A stretch of 64,000 nucleotides of DNA from positions 1,364,001 through 1,428,000 of the forward strand of contig JACGCM010001747.1 of the NCBI GenBank assembly GCA_014058105.1, given 5' to 3'. Both the position numbers and the translations under genes were made by a program. The stretch comes from Kingdonia uniflora (taxonomy: Eukaryota; Streptophyta; Magnoliopsida; Ranunculales; Circaeasteraceae). Positions 44,156 to 56,073 of this stretch are shown one piece after another. Numbering within the stretch: position 1 is the stretch's first letter; each line of letters opens with the position of its first letter. The notes below the pieces were generated by a model. That model was not told the origin of the DNA, searched no databases, and saw nothing but the letters and a program-made list of their open reading frames with translations.

Positions 44156-46855
44156 TCACGCCCCAAAATCTACTTTCTGATAAAAATCATTAAGCAAATC
44201 CTAAGGCCTAACAAGTCGGGCATCCCACGGATGAACCCCACAGATGTAATATATTTCTAAAGAAATTAACTACAACTACTTATCAAAGAAAGGCAGCGAA
44301 AATAACTCAATTATAAACTAAATGAATAAATTGAATTAAGTGAATAATATTCTCAACCAACTCTAAAAATGAGAATAAGACTACGATAAAGAAATATGAA
44401 ATCAAAAGATCATAAATACCCTATAACAGATCAGCGATCCAAAGAACTACAAAGAATGTCGAAAATGATCCACCAAGCCTCACTAAGCAAAATCCTACAG
44501 TGCTCGACCTCCTGTAAAAATATAGTACATAGGGCATCAAGCAAGCACAATTATTACCGGTCACTGAACATGACAGAACGATATAATACAGAAGTAATAA
44601 TATAATATAATATTCTATCTATATGTATAAATGATGCAATGATTACTGAGGAGATGAAGTTCAATTATTAATGTTGTTTTTAAGCGTCGGCGCCAACCGA
44701 TGTTATAAAGTAGTTATAAAGTATTATTAAGTATGGGGGATAACTAGCAGATGATGTACACAGGGTCACTTTTAATTTAGTGGGACCACACTCTCGCACC
44801 CTTTTGTCCTCAACAGAAGCGTATTCCTTATTGTCGAGCCAGGGATTGGCGGATTCCTTTTTAGTAAGCCAGGAATTAGCGGGGAAATCACCGGATCAAG
44901 GTGGTCAAGGATTTTCAACCTACAGGTCTAAAGCCTGATTTATTTTCACTTTCAAGGATTTAAGACCACGGGATGCTCACGTAGCATGCAGCCGAGAAGT
45001 AACAGGGAAATAATTTAGGGACTTGCAACCCTGGACATTGATAAATAGTTACCAAATATTTTGTTTAGAGTCTCAAACCCAAGGACCTTAACAACATAGC
45101 CCTACTGTGTACATGACTCTAAGTTATCCTATGCCTGAATGAATTAAGAGCCGACACTCAATCAAAATGACCTATATGTCCTTGCTCTATAGGCAATGCG
45201 ACTATTTTATATGATTGGCAATCTTATGCTCAATGACCTTTCTACCCTCACAAATATAGGAGTGGGGACTCTGCCAATGATATTATATAGGCTTAAGCTA
45301 ATACCCCCTTGATTTAGCATCAAGGTTCAACCTATCCATCTATAGTTTAAGGGCTGAACACGAGGCACCAATTACTATTACTAACGCTATTGATATGGAT
45401 ATAATTAATATCAATACAAATTACCTTATATACTAACCATATATATATTCTAAGTATAATTATACAAAGACTGCCTTTTACTGAACATATATGCATTATA
45501 TGCATATACTATACAAGTCTTCCTTTTAGTAAACACACACACATATATATATATATATTCTGGAAATATATTATACAAGTCTGCCTTTAATAAATATATA
45601 TGCATTTTGTATATAGACTATACAAGTCTGCCTTAGGCTATAAATCCTTAGATTATGCCTTTTACTGTTGATCATAAAAGAAACTATTATAGTACTATGC
45701 ATATAACCACAGAAGCAACTCCTAGAATATGCTACTGTGTATTAAAACTATTACACTACAATATATATAACCACAAAAGATACTCTTCACTAAACAGGGT
45801 GTATTGATATGCTCATGTTAAGTCTAGCACAACTACTATGGGTTCCAAAAATGATTGTATAGCAACTATGAAATTCTACAGTAATATTGTCACGGAACAA
45901 TTTCAACGAGCCCAATGGAATAATAATTATATAAGAGTACAATCACCTACTAAACATGGCATATTAGTAATAATTAAAACAATATTCTAATCACAGAGCA
46001 ATGACAAGCAATAATGGTACTTGCCTTGATTAGGGATTTGATACAAATTGAGGAGCGAAGAACGACTTGCAATGCTCGACAAAATCAAAACCCAACCCAC
46101 TCCAAAAATGGGCACGATAGAGAACTTGAAGTTAAGGGGATTAATTCTCACAACTTAGAGTCTCTAAAGCTATGGGTTGATGGAGGAGGTAGAGAGAGAG
46201 ATGGAGAAGAATCAGGGAGAAATACGGTGGAGGTTTTGACCATGTTTTCCCTAAATTCAAAAGCTAAAGCAAACATGTTATGGTACACCCAAGTCAAGTT
46301 AAGTAAATAACAACTGTGAAAATACAAAGAAGAAAAAATGGGGAGCTACAGTATCTTTACCATAAAAACTTACACACAGTAAAGAAGAAGTTTTGTGAAG
46401 AAGAGCAAGATGAAATATACCCAAAGATCAAGTCATTTATATAGCTAAGGAGAAGAAGATTTTTTATACCATCAAATCTTTTTGGAAATAGATTTTTGGG
46501 ACTGCATATTTTTGGGTACCAGATGTTTTGGGAAGCAGAATATCTTCCCTACCAATTCTAGCACATGGATACAGATATGCACTAGTACCTACGTATATTT
46601 ACTGTAAAAATGGGGGGAAATATTTACCCATGTCAGCATATACTTATCGTAAAAAGAGGAAATGTACTTGACCAAATCACAGGTGACTATTACCCATACA
46701 GTTCAAGACAAGCCTCTACAGCTTCGTGCATAACCAGTTCGCATGAAATTATGAATACAAGGTCAACATACTTAAAGCTGAAAATACAGAAAACACTTGT
46801 ACAAAACAGGAAACAAAATGACGTATTTATTTCAAAACGTAAAGGTTACAAATAA
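44156..46855 (+). mobile_element. Noncoding insertion starting TGTCACGCCCC, probable LTR-type element
   Basis: About 2.7 kb with no coding domain that interrupts E5 between ORF A and ORF B. The start TGTCACGCCCCAAAATC is a common beginning of plant LTRs and LARD-type elements. Inside are AT/TA microsatellite stretches (45,530-45,560) and several copies of TATACAAGTCTGCCTTT-like sequence at 45,470-45,640. The right border could not be fixed. Superfamily unknown; inferred from position and lack of genes. Confidence 0.45.
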
Positions 46856-46879
46856 GTTTTTTTTTTCTTTAAAGAAAAT

Positions 46880-47219
46880 TTATTTACAACCACAATAACA
46901 GGCATTTTTTACATCCACAGCAGAATTATTGTCTTCATCTTCTACAATCTCTTCAGCTAAGCTGCGAAAACTATCCCTGTGATTCTCTTCCGATAAAAGA
47001 ACGTAGTGGAATTGACAGAGCCAGAAAAAATCTTCTTCAGCAAATTCTACTTCATCCTCACAAATCCCCTAGTACGTCGGTTCCACAGGTATGGGAGTGG
47101 GGTCTACCAAAGATTGTTGCCCGAAGTATCAACTTTGAAACTCTTCAAACTTGGCCTGCACACGCCCTGCAAACTCTTCGTTGTGAGTCTGAGATCTTCT
47201 CTACACCATGATGCAGAGA
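46880..47219 (-). pseudogene. ORF B of E5
   Basis: Starts MV, then a stop, then RRSQTHNEEFAGRVQAKFEEF, YFGQQSLVDPTPIPVEPTY, EDEVEFAEEDFFWLCQFHY and an acidic tail. Follows the E4 and E0 copies. Two stops disable it. Confidence 0.5.
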
Positions 47220-47245
47220 TAATGAATTAATAAGTATCTCTTCTA

Positions 47246-47716
47246 GACATAAATTGGCATGTCGTTCGAATGATTAGGTTCCCAGAAGACCAATTCTGAC
47301 TGCCTCTATTTTTAGGCATAAATTGACATGTCGTTCAAATGACATTTGGAGTCATTTGAACGACTAGGTTCCAGAAAGGCTAATTCCATCTGTCTTGATT
47401 TCTAGGCTTAATTGATCCAGTCGTTCGAATGACCCATGAGTTCGTTCGAATGACTATCGTGTTTCCTTAATTATTTTAGGCGTTTCAAGGGCATTTATGT
47501 CATATGTTGTAACAAGGAACTTGTAACCTTTAAGAGGGCAAGGTTAGGCAATATAAAAGGGATTTAGAGATCCAGAGAGACATCAAGAGAGGAATTCATT
47601 GTAATCAATTTGAGCAATTAAAATTTTTTCTTAAGTTTTACCCGTCAATTTTAATGTTCTTCGCATTAATTTCTTCGATTAGGTTAATCACAATTCGATT
47701 ATTGATTAATAATCGC
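47246..47716 (+). repeat. LTR-like fragment of another family with TCGTTCGAATGAC motifs
   Basis: Has an apparent TATA stretch (CAATATAAAAGGG near 47,550), a CATCAAGAGAGGAATTCATTG region and a T-rich end, as in the 3' half of a plant LTR. Its left part contains five copies of a GTCGTTCRAATGA palindrome in repeats of about 70-90 bp. Borders not resolved. Confidence 0.4.
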
Positions 47717-48120
47717 TTGACGTCATCAAAGAAGTCGTTACAGAACAGAAGGATCAGATCGTTAGACAACCATCATAAAAACTCATCAAAACTATGTTGT
47801 AACGTTCGTCATTAAAAGAGATAATGGTCATAAAAAGGTCATAATAGGAAACCTATAAATAAGACCAATGAAGAACATATTAGGGATAAATTTTTCTATC
47901 TACAAAGTCTATACTAAACTATCCAGAACACGCGTTGTAATAGATAGTCACTCAATCAATAAGATCGATATTTCTAAATCTTCAAGAGAGCTCGTGGTTT
48001 TTACCTATTCAGAGGTTTTCACGCTAATTCTTGTGAGTTGACGATTATTTGTTATTTCTAACGTTTTGATCATATTCTGTGTGAGATACTAAGTTTGAGA
48101 TCCGAAATTAGGCTCTTACA
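47717..48120 (+). repeat. 5'-truncated 3' LTR of E5
   Basis: ACAGAACAGAAGGATCAGA and the following 350 bp align with the E2 LTR from about 21,380 on. It has ACCT-loop-AGGT with CGTGG/CACG (47,993-48,023) and ends GGCTCTTACA. Confidence 0.75.
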
Positions 48121-49948
48121 GTAATCGTCTCAACATTACAAACTCAATGTTACCGCATAATGTAGATGTTTCCCTGAATATGGTATCATCCAAGAATGAC
48201 ATAGCCTCCCGAACTTATACTTTGATAAATGTGAGCAAAGTGTATGATGTTTCGTACCAATATGGCTTTCTTTTTTCATATTTGTCCTTCATCACTGGTG
48301 ATCTCAGTGGGATTTATAGAGATTTTGAAGCTCCAAGAATCAGAAACCCGATTACTTGAATTAGTACCTATACTATTAAAAAGTGTTTGGAGGCGGGAGA
48401 TATAATGACATTGATGGTGAAAGATTTCATCTTGTTTACTGTAAGAGCATAATTTAACTTGGGCGGACCCGAGTGAATTGGGGTTTGGGCAAGAAAAAGT
48501 ACACCCGAATTCAGCATCGAAATCAATATCATATTGTTCGAGGAACCAGAGCACAATATCGTCAAAAAGGGGGTGTTCAAGTGCGTTACATTCTTATCCA
48601 AGATTTGCATTCATTAACACAATATGCGGATAGTCAATTTTATAAAACTATTTTTAACTAAGTAATTAATCCAATATCTAAAAGTGATGTCGAATTCCGG
48701 GGTTTTCCCATGGCCAAAGGCAAAACAAAACTTACTCACTATCAATTTTAAGCTTAATCATCAGTTCTTTCTAGCTATTTCTATGCAATGGTTCAAAAGT
48801 TAAAAATAAAAATTAAGAAATAGTGTAGCTTTAGGGGAAGAAGACCTACTAAAGTTGGGCCGTACGTCCTTCTCGCTCTTTCATTGGTTAGAAACTCACC
48901 AACCATGCTTCTTCTACAACACCCATCTCCCCTCCATCATAATCACCAACAGATTAAACTTATTACAAATGTAAGAACTAGTAAGATGGTAATGTTTCAT
49001 CTACCTTTGTCACCAACATTAAAAGTGAAAAACATGTACTCCACATATACTTTGCTAGTAAAGAAATGAGCAAATTTTATAAAATCCCCTAGCTTCTTAG
49101 CATATTCGCGGATACCCCTTTTTCTCACCTTTTCATTCTTGGTCTATTTTCAAAAAATTACAGCCGTCAAAATCAAGTGATCAACGGTTGACTTGTACAA
49201 ATAAAAGTAAAATCACAAAATAAACCAAATAGAGTTAGAGATACCTCCATTGGATCTTGTTGTAGACCATTTCTTTTCTTTTTCTTTTTTTTGTTATTAA
49301 TTTTTAAATGAAAATTTTAGGTACGCATTTTTTTTAAATTGATTTTGTTAGTCAATTGACTTTGAGTAGCGTAATTTTTTGAAAAGGGATTGAAATTGAA
49401 TAAATGGAACCAATAGGTCATTCACGAATATGCCCATAAACTATGGGGGTTTTTATCAAATTTCTCTAAAGAAATAAATCGATATCCATTCATGGGTAAA
49501 CGATATCCTAGCCAATGGTTCAACCCTCAATAGTTCAATTATCTTGCATAGTACAACCAAATATGGCATCAAATATGTATATTTTCTTTTTGCAAACCAA
49601 GGTGATTCGGGTTCATAATTTATCACCATTTGCCTGCTTAATCCTTAGGGGATGTGAGAACCCCACCAATCAGGCAAATCAGTATAAATCCTGGCAGGTT
49701 TTCACATTTTATTGACTAATATCCGATTATAATTAACAGAAGTAAAATATATATATATATATTTTTGCATGAATATGCAGTAAAATTTGTGTTAGTTTGG
49801 TAAGTAGGGGGTGATAATATGAGAGTCCAAGTGAGGTTGACTTTGACGACACTCATAGACAGTTTGGATCAAAACGTTAATTCGAATGCAAACTGCTACA
49901 ATAAAATAATCTCAGTACCAAACTTCGAAACATATCCCAAACTAAGCC
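48121..49948. other. Upstream region of laccase, no gene recognised
   Basis: 48,121-48,660 has short ORFs on both strands (e.g. minus LEQYDIDFDAEFGCTFSCP) that I cannot place; perhaps a decayed element. An ACCAACC motif (48,898-48,904) equals the AC-II element associated with lignin-pathway promoters, but it lies 1.15 kb upstream and a single 7-mer is weak evidence. Confidence 0.4.
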
Positions 49949-49958
49949 CTATATAATG
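49949..49958 (+). promoter_or_regulatory. Candidate TATA box of the laccase gene
   Basis: CTATATAATG lies 98 bp before the start codon at 50,056. Expected initiation is about 30 bp downstream, giving a leader of about 70-80 nt. Confidence 0.6.
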
Positions 49959-50055
49959 TCTCTCAAACCCTTTCATGAACTTCACACCCAAAACATTTGG
50001 ATCTACTAAGTACACCCCATCTTCATTCTTCTTTATCAAATAGAGTTGAGAAGAA

Positions 50056-52368
50056 ATGGGTGCTTCGAGTTATCTTCATTCTGCATCGGCTTTGAGTCGG
50101 TTAGGAGTTTTCTTACTATTCTCATTGTGTGTTTCGAGTGTTCTTCCGGAGGTCGTAATGGCGGGCATTACGAGGCACTACAAGTTTGACGTATGTGTTC
50201 TTTCGTTTAGCTATATATGTATATCCATTTTATCAAAAAACCTCGATCTGTTTCCTGCTTAGACACGCATGTTTACGCATGATTACGCATGTTTACGCTA
50301 AAATACTCTTGTGATGAAGAAGTGCTTAGGACCAAAAAATTTCTCCTAAGAAAAGATTATGTTCCTTAGACTTCTAAGCTTAAAACTCAAGGCATATATA
50401 CATAGCGTAAGAAGATATTTTTTTCTTCTCATTTTGCAGATTAAAATGAAGAACGTGACAAGACTATGTCACACGAAGAGCATTGCGACGGTAAACGGAC
50501 AGTTTCCCGGTCCTCGGATCGTAGCAAGAGAAGGCGACAGAGTAGTCATTAAGGTGGTCAATCATGTTCAAAACAACATCTCTATACATTGGTATACAAC
50601 ACTCACCATATAGTTTCAAGTTATATCGATCTCACTAAGTTTTCTTATGAACTAAACAAGAAACTAATCAAACACTCTTACGCCGTAAAAAGGCATGGAA
50701 TTCGACAGCTTCAGAGTGGATGGGCAGACGGGCCTGCGTATGTGACGCAGTGCCCCATACAGACGGGCCAAACCTACGTCTACAACTTCACTATTACGGG
50801 CCAAAGAGGGACATTATGGTGGCATGCCCACATTTCATGGTTGCGATCAACAATTTACGGGCCTATTATCATTCTCCCAAAGCCTAATGTCCCGTACCCA
50901 TTCACTAAACCCTACAAAGAAGTGCCAATGATATTGGGTGAGTAATAAAGCATATTCTTTGAGTAACAATGCCTAAACGATATAATTTTTAACTTGACGT
51001 TGATTCGAGTTTTTCAGGAGAGTGGTTTAACGATGACACCGAAGCGATCATCAACCAGGCCATGCTAACAGGAGGAGGCCCAAATGTCTCCGATGCCTAC
51101 ACTATCAATGGCCTTCCAGGGCACTTATATAACTGCTCAGCTAAAGGTAATTACAGCCCAATTGATTCCCATGGGTTTGATTGCGAATCCCAAGATTACC
51201 CAATAGGCCTAAATACTAAAACTATTTATCGGCTTTTACAGATACATTCAAGCTCAAAGTGAAGCCAGGGAAAACATACCTTCTTCGTTTGATAAATGCG
51301 GCCTTAAACGACGAGCTCTTCTTCAGCATTGCGAACCACACGCTCATTGTCGTCGATGCAGACGCTGTATATATAAAGCCGTTTGAAACCGACACGATCC
51401 TTATTGCCCCGGGCCAAACCAGTAATGTTCTTCTCAAGACCAAAGCTTTTAATCCCAAAGCAACATTCCTTATGGCTGCAGGGCCTTATGTCACGGGCTT
51501 AGGTACTTTTGATAATTCAACTACGACGGGTATCCTTGAATACGAAGGCAATCCGACGATTAAGAGGCTTCAGCTCTTTCGACCGGTCCTCCCGTCCCTC
51601 AACGACACTTCTTTTGCTACAAACTTCACCAACAAGTTTCGAAGCTTAGCTACAACTCAATACCCCGCTAACGTTCCCCAAAATGTCGATAAACGTTTCT
51701 TCTTCACGATTGGGCTTGGCACAAATCCGTGCCCACGTAACCATACTTGCCAAGGACCAAACGGGTCCATGTTCGCCGCGTCGGTAAATAACATCTCATT
51801 CGCTCTCCCAACCACTGCCCTCCTCCAGGCCCATTTCTCCGGACAATTGACCGGTTTATATTCATCTAATGGTGTAAGTACACAGAAGAAAAACCGTGTA
51901 TTCACGACCGACTTCCCTTCTAGCCCAACCCATAAATTTAATTACACCGGGACTCCTCCAAACAATACTCAAGTTAGCAACGGTGGCGCGAAAGTGGTTG
52001 TGTTACCCTTTAATGCTAGTGTTGAGCTCATAATGCAGGATACGAGCATTCTAGGCGCGGAGAGTCATCCACTTCACCTCCACGGTTTCAACTTTTTTGT
52101 AGTAGGACAAGGATTTGGAAATTATGACGTGAACAAAGATTCTGCAAACTTCAATCTCCTTGATCCCGTCGAGAGAAATACTATCGGTGTGCCCGTTGGT
52201 GGATGGGTTGCTATTCGATTTTTTGCGGATAACCCCGGTGTATGGTTCATGCATTGTCACTTAGAGATACATACTAGTTGGGGGTTGAAAATGGCGTGGG
52301 TCGTCTTGGACGGGAAACTCCCCAATCAGAAGCTCACGCCACCACCGTCAGATCTTCCAAAATGCTGA
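50056..52368 (+). CDS. Laccase (multicopper oxidase), five exons
   Basis: Oxidises phenolics such as monolignols with reduction of O2, in the apoplast/cell wall. Exons: 50,056-50,190, 50,440-50,591, 50,693-50,937, 51,018-51,146 and 51,242-52,368; all introns are GT/AG and the frame is continuous, giving 595 residues. An N-terminal hydrophobic signal ([15 protein letters not shown]) precedes HYKFD. Copper motifs are complete: ISIHW-HGIRQ across the exon 2/3 junction, [21 protein letters not shown] and [16 protein letters not shown] (axial position Leu). It ends DLPKC like other plant laccases. Many NXS/T sites (e.g. NVT, NIS, NFT, NHT). No defect is visible, so probably functional. The family is large and I do not assign a member number. 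Confidence 0.95.
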
Positions 52369-52913
52369 CACCCTTTCTTTCTTTTTTGACTTGAGATTTC
52401 TTGACGAATAAGTTTTCTTTGTGTATGTTTGTGTGCGTGTGTGAGAAAAGAGAGTAGCAAAGGGTGTGGTACATTACTTTTTGATTGTTTTAGTTCTTAT
52501 TGAAGGTTTTGTAACACTTAATTTATTTATAATAAAGCGATTTTCGATTTTTTTTTTCTCAATTTGTGCTCACATTTTATAGATTCGTTTTTTTTTTTCT
52601 TTCCTTTTTTTTTTGGTAATTCTATTCGTATTTTTTCATTTTAGCTCCATGTCTCTATTGTAAAGACAAAATAAAAATGGATGTCACAAAAACTCGTATT
52701 TCCTTAGATATTCGATATTGTGCAAAGCTTCTTTTTCTCACGTCCTTCTCCTCCAAATCTTTCATCCTACCTTATCCTCTTTGCTCTTTATCATCACCAT
52801 CTCCTCTGTTGAGTAATGAACTCGAATTATGTTTGTGATTGTTCATTGGAGTTAGTGAGACGAACGAGGGTCGAAGATGAAGAGAAAAATGTTTTTAGGT
52901 ATATTTAGAAGTT
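52369..52913. other. Laccase 3' flank with poly(A) signal
   Basis: AATAAA occurs near 52,531, about 160 bp after the stop, within AT-rich sequence. The remainder has no gene. Confidence 0.5.
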
Positions 52914-53026
52914 CATGTTCGAACATGTTTGAGTCAGAGGCATTATGTTAAAAACATGTTCGAACATGAAAAGAAAAATTTGGTTAGTCATCATGTTTGA
53001 ACATGAGAAATTCATGTTCGAACATG
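52914..53026. repeat. Four copies of palindrome CATGTTCGAACATG
   Basis: Perfect 14-bp palindromes at 52,914, 52,955 and 53,013, and one with a single change at 52,992 (CATGTTTGAACATG). Spacing is irregular (41, 37 and 21 bp). Confidence 0.85.
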
Positions 53027-53869
53027 ACTCGAGATAAAATTTTAGGGGTATTGTTTTGACACCGTTGACCAGCCTCGTGATGCGTACTTCAAGTCATATC
53101 TCTTGTAATGTCCCCCTCCCCCAAGTATATAAGAGCATCGAATGTAGATTACCTATAATTTTAGCTAGTGGTATAACGTGGATATGTGATTTGAATGTCC
53201 TGCCAAAACCAAACTCCTCAAAATAACAAATTTAATAGGTGATGTGTCATAAATTTATTGGGTAAAAGTAGTTTTAAACACTATTTACGTATTGATTTTA
53301 GTTAAAAAAAGATTTTCTACGTAATAAAGTTGTGATTGGTGGCTACCCAAAATTTATTTATCTATTTTCATTGTTGAGGAGAGAGAGTATTAAAACCCAA
53401 AATGACTACCCTCTTGGGGGGCTAAAAACTTAATTTTTAGCACTTTCTCCTCTTTATTTTAACTATAGAGAGCCTACACTAGATGCTCTAAGGGATACTT
53501 AGAGTGTTTCTTAGGTATCTGTTGAATAAATATGTTAAAGGAACCTGTAAAATAGCTTTCCTCTTTGGCTTAACAAACAACAAGTATGAAGAAGAAGCAA
53601 CAACAACAACAGCTCATAACAACGACTATTACTCTGGTGATAAACAGCAGCAAGCACTTTCGATAACAAACAACAAGCAGTAGCAAGTAATGAATAGGCA
53701 ATAGTAATGCACGTCTATTTTTTTTAGTAGTAGCATAATTATTTAACTTAGCGCAGTTACAAGAAGAACTCAGTTGTAAATAGCAGCAACAGGTTATACT
53801 TCGGTAAACAGCACACACAACAGTAATTTGTAGAATAGGTAAAACTCGGGTAAACAACGCACGAACTTG
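53027..53869. other. No gene seen; CAA/CAG-rich stretch
   Basis: 53,570-53,860 is rich in CAA/CAG/GTA triplets (a low-complexity ORF on the other strand is Cys/Val-rich and not a protein). Nothing else assignable. Confidence 0.4.
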
Positions 53870-54845
53870 CAGGTTATTAGCCGCAAGAAATAGGTAGGTT
53901 CAGTAGCAAGAACAACTCCGGGAACAATACGTAATGTGTAAACAGCTCTTGTAACAGAGAGACAACAGAATAGTAACAGCTCAAGGCGTGGGTCGCACTC
54001 TCTTTAAATAGTATTCCGACCTACCTCGGGTACAGGTAAATAGTCTGATCTCTCCTAGGATACAACAAACATATACGGTAGCTTCAGTACCGGAAGTCTA
54101 CGTACAGTAACAGTATTTTCGCACCTCAGTAAAACGTATAAACGAACAAGAGAGTGTGAGTTTGAACACAGAGAGGAAGAGAGATGAAACTTGATTTCTC
54201 TATTGTATTTTTGAAGGTGGTAACAAAGATATTTATAGAGAGATGTTTTATTATTCAAACGTGTCTCCCTTGAGATCAGGTCTCTATTGTTATGGAGAGA
54301 AGAATGTGAAGACCAAAGACCAAACCCAAACTTTTTGTTAAAAAGTAGTGTGAGCCTAGCCCAAGCCCAAAGGGCCCCCAAGGCCTCCAGAGCCAATTGC
54401 CCAATCCCAAGTCCAAGCCCGAGCCGGCCTTGCCTACCGGGCCGCCTGGAAGATGTCCAAGTGTGTATAGGTTATAAAATCTCCTCACACACTCAAACAC
54501 CTATGCACTCTCTCTATGTCACATATTACACACATGTCACATGGGTACTACCTTATATGTTTAGTTCATATATTGTTTATATACAATGTGGGACTAAACT
54601 TTAGGCTATATAACCTCCAGAGCCAATTGCCCAATCCCAAGTCCAAGCCCGAGCCGCCCTTGCCTACCGGGCCGCCTGGAAGAGGTCCAAGTGTGTCTAG
54701 GTTATAAAATTTCCTCACACACTCACACACCTATACACTCTCTCTATGTCACATGTTACATACATGACACATGGGTACTACCTTATATGTTTAGTTCATC
54801 TATTGTTTATAAACAATGTGAGACTAAACTTTAGGCTATAGTTTA
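53870..54845 (-). repeat. Probable Copia-type LTR region
   Basis: On the minus strand: an AAAGTCYCACATTG start-like sequence (near 54,830 and again 54,600), then CTCTATAAATATC (about 54,243-54,231) as a TATA box, then a CT-rich transcribed leader. The arrangement resembles a plant Copia LTR. No coding domains adjoin it and ends were not established. Confidence 0.35.
54384..54840. repeat. 230-bp direct tandem duplication
   Basis: 54,384-54,613 and 54,614-54,840 are near-identical. They start CCTCCAGAGCCAATTGCCC and end in TTTAGGCTATA. The GC-rich head (CCGGGCCGCCTGGAAGA) is unusual for the window. Confidence 0.9.
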
Positions 54846-54949
54846 AGAGTCACATAAAATAGATGATTAAGATGTCATGGGTTCAAGGCTAAAAATGAGG
54901 TACAAGTTATGAAAATTTTTCAACAGTATCTAATGTGAGTTTAATCCTA

Positions 54950-55170
54950 TAGAGAGAAAGCTTGAGTTTGAGAGATTATATTGAAGCTTGAGGGGGAGAG
55001 ATCGATTGTAACATTTGATTAATTAGTGGTTTGTTCGTGTGGGAGTGGGTTTTTTATCTGAAACGGTTTTCCACTTCACTCCTCTAGGTAAAACCTTGTA
55101 TTTGTGTTTTGATTTCATTTTGCTTAATTTCTCGTTTGGCAATTCCACGTATTATTCTTAACGCAAAATT
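54950..55170 (+). repeat. LTR-like fragment, plus strand
   Basis: GAGGGGGAGAGATCGATTGTAAC resembles a purine tract and LTR start in its first 20 bases. It is followed by GTGGG...GGTTTTCCAC and GTAAAACCTTG, reminiscent of an LTR R/U5 region. Short, isolated and uncertain. Confidence 0.3.
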
Positions 55171-55287
55171 TTGATTAGCTTCCTCGATTCTCAACATCCT
55201 CTCCCCTCCCATTTTTTCGTATCCGTTTTTGAAACTCTCAGCTTTGGTCTATATTCGTTTCAATCTTCATTCATCACTTACTTATAA

Positions 55288-55864
55288 GAGCATCACTAGC
55301 AACTAGGTGGGTGGATCCAAAACGACTTCAAAAAGTACAATCGATCTAGGGTGGGGTGGACTGGTTTTGCCTCACAAACTTTTTTGTTTTCACACCAAAA
55401 GTATCTTTTCTATATTTATGTTATGAAAGAGTACTCAAATTTTTTCTTTTTTATTGGATAAAAAAAAACTTTGGGATTGCTAAATCATAAACGAGATAAA
55501 TATATAAAGCAACGGAACCATCATAGTATTTTTGAACTAAACTATCCCAAAATTCACCTGGTCGGTTCAGAGACTTGCAGGGTGAATTCCTTAATTCACC
55601 ATGTCGTGCGACACCAACGACCCAATGAGAGAATGGCACATAGGCAAAAAAATTTATTTAATAAAATCAATTGCGCAGTTCTGAAGTGCGCGACAAAATT
55701 CACATGTTTTATACCACGCAGTTCTGAAGTGCACGACATCTGTTACTTTCTAAATTCACCCTTGGTCGATTGAAACTACTGAGAGAAAAATCATGGTGTG
55801 TGGGTGGGTTTTTAGGCCAAAAACTGGGTTCCAATCGACCTAGCTGCCGCTGACGCTAACGCTC
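55288..55864 (+). mobile_element. MITE-like element upstream of the palmitoyltransferase gene
   Basis: Left end GAGCATCACTAGCAACTAGG and right end (reverse complement) starting near GAGCGTTAGCGTCAGCGGCA share an imperfect terminal inverted repeat around GCARCTAGGT. The interior has two copies of CGCAGTTCTGAAGTGC. A related element sits at 56,947-57,310. It ends 210 bp before the start codon of the next gene. Confidence 0.6.
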
Positions 55865-56073
55865 ACCATCATCCTATGGTTTTTCTAGTTGAGGGTAATG
55901 TCGGGAAATAAAAAAGAAGAAGATGTCACCTGCCACCTAATTTACGAACTCTGGTTTAAACTCCGGTCACAGTGTTCTAGACCAAATCCCCAAACTACCC
56001 TCATCTCCCCCAATATTACCCCATTCTACCCTTCTCCTCTCGAAAACCAGAGAGAGAGAGAGAGCTCCAAAAG

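Noticed and set aside
47006..47230. 74-codon plus-strand ORF
   Set aside because: Antisense shadow of ORF B of E5, whose family similarity is on the minus strand.
48276..48661. Short ORFs on both strands as a small gene upstream of laccase
   Set aside because: Frames overlap on opposite strands, no motif or splice structure, and no match I can name.
50359..50613. Alternative start of laccase in intron 1
   Set aside because: The frame merely extends exon 2 upstream; exon 1 with a signal peptide and a good GT/AG intron gives the normal laccase N-terminus.
53570..53857. 95-codon minus-strand ORF with runs of Cys and Val
   Set aside because: Translation of CAA/CAG-type low complexity; no protein-like features.
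54287..54604. 105-codon Pro-rich ORF
   Set aside because: Spans the 230-bp LTR duplication and has no homologue-like motif.
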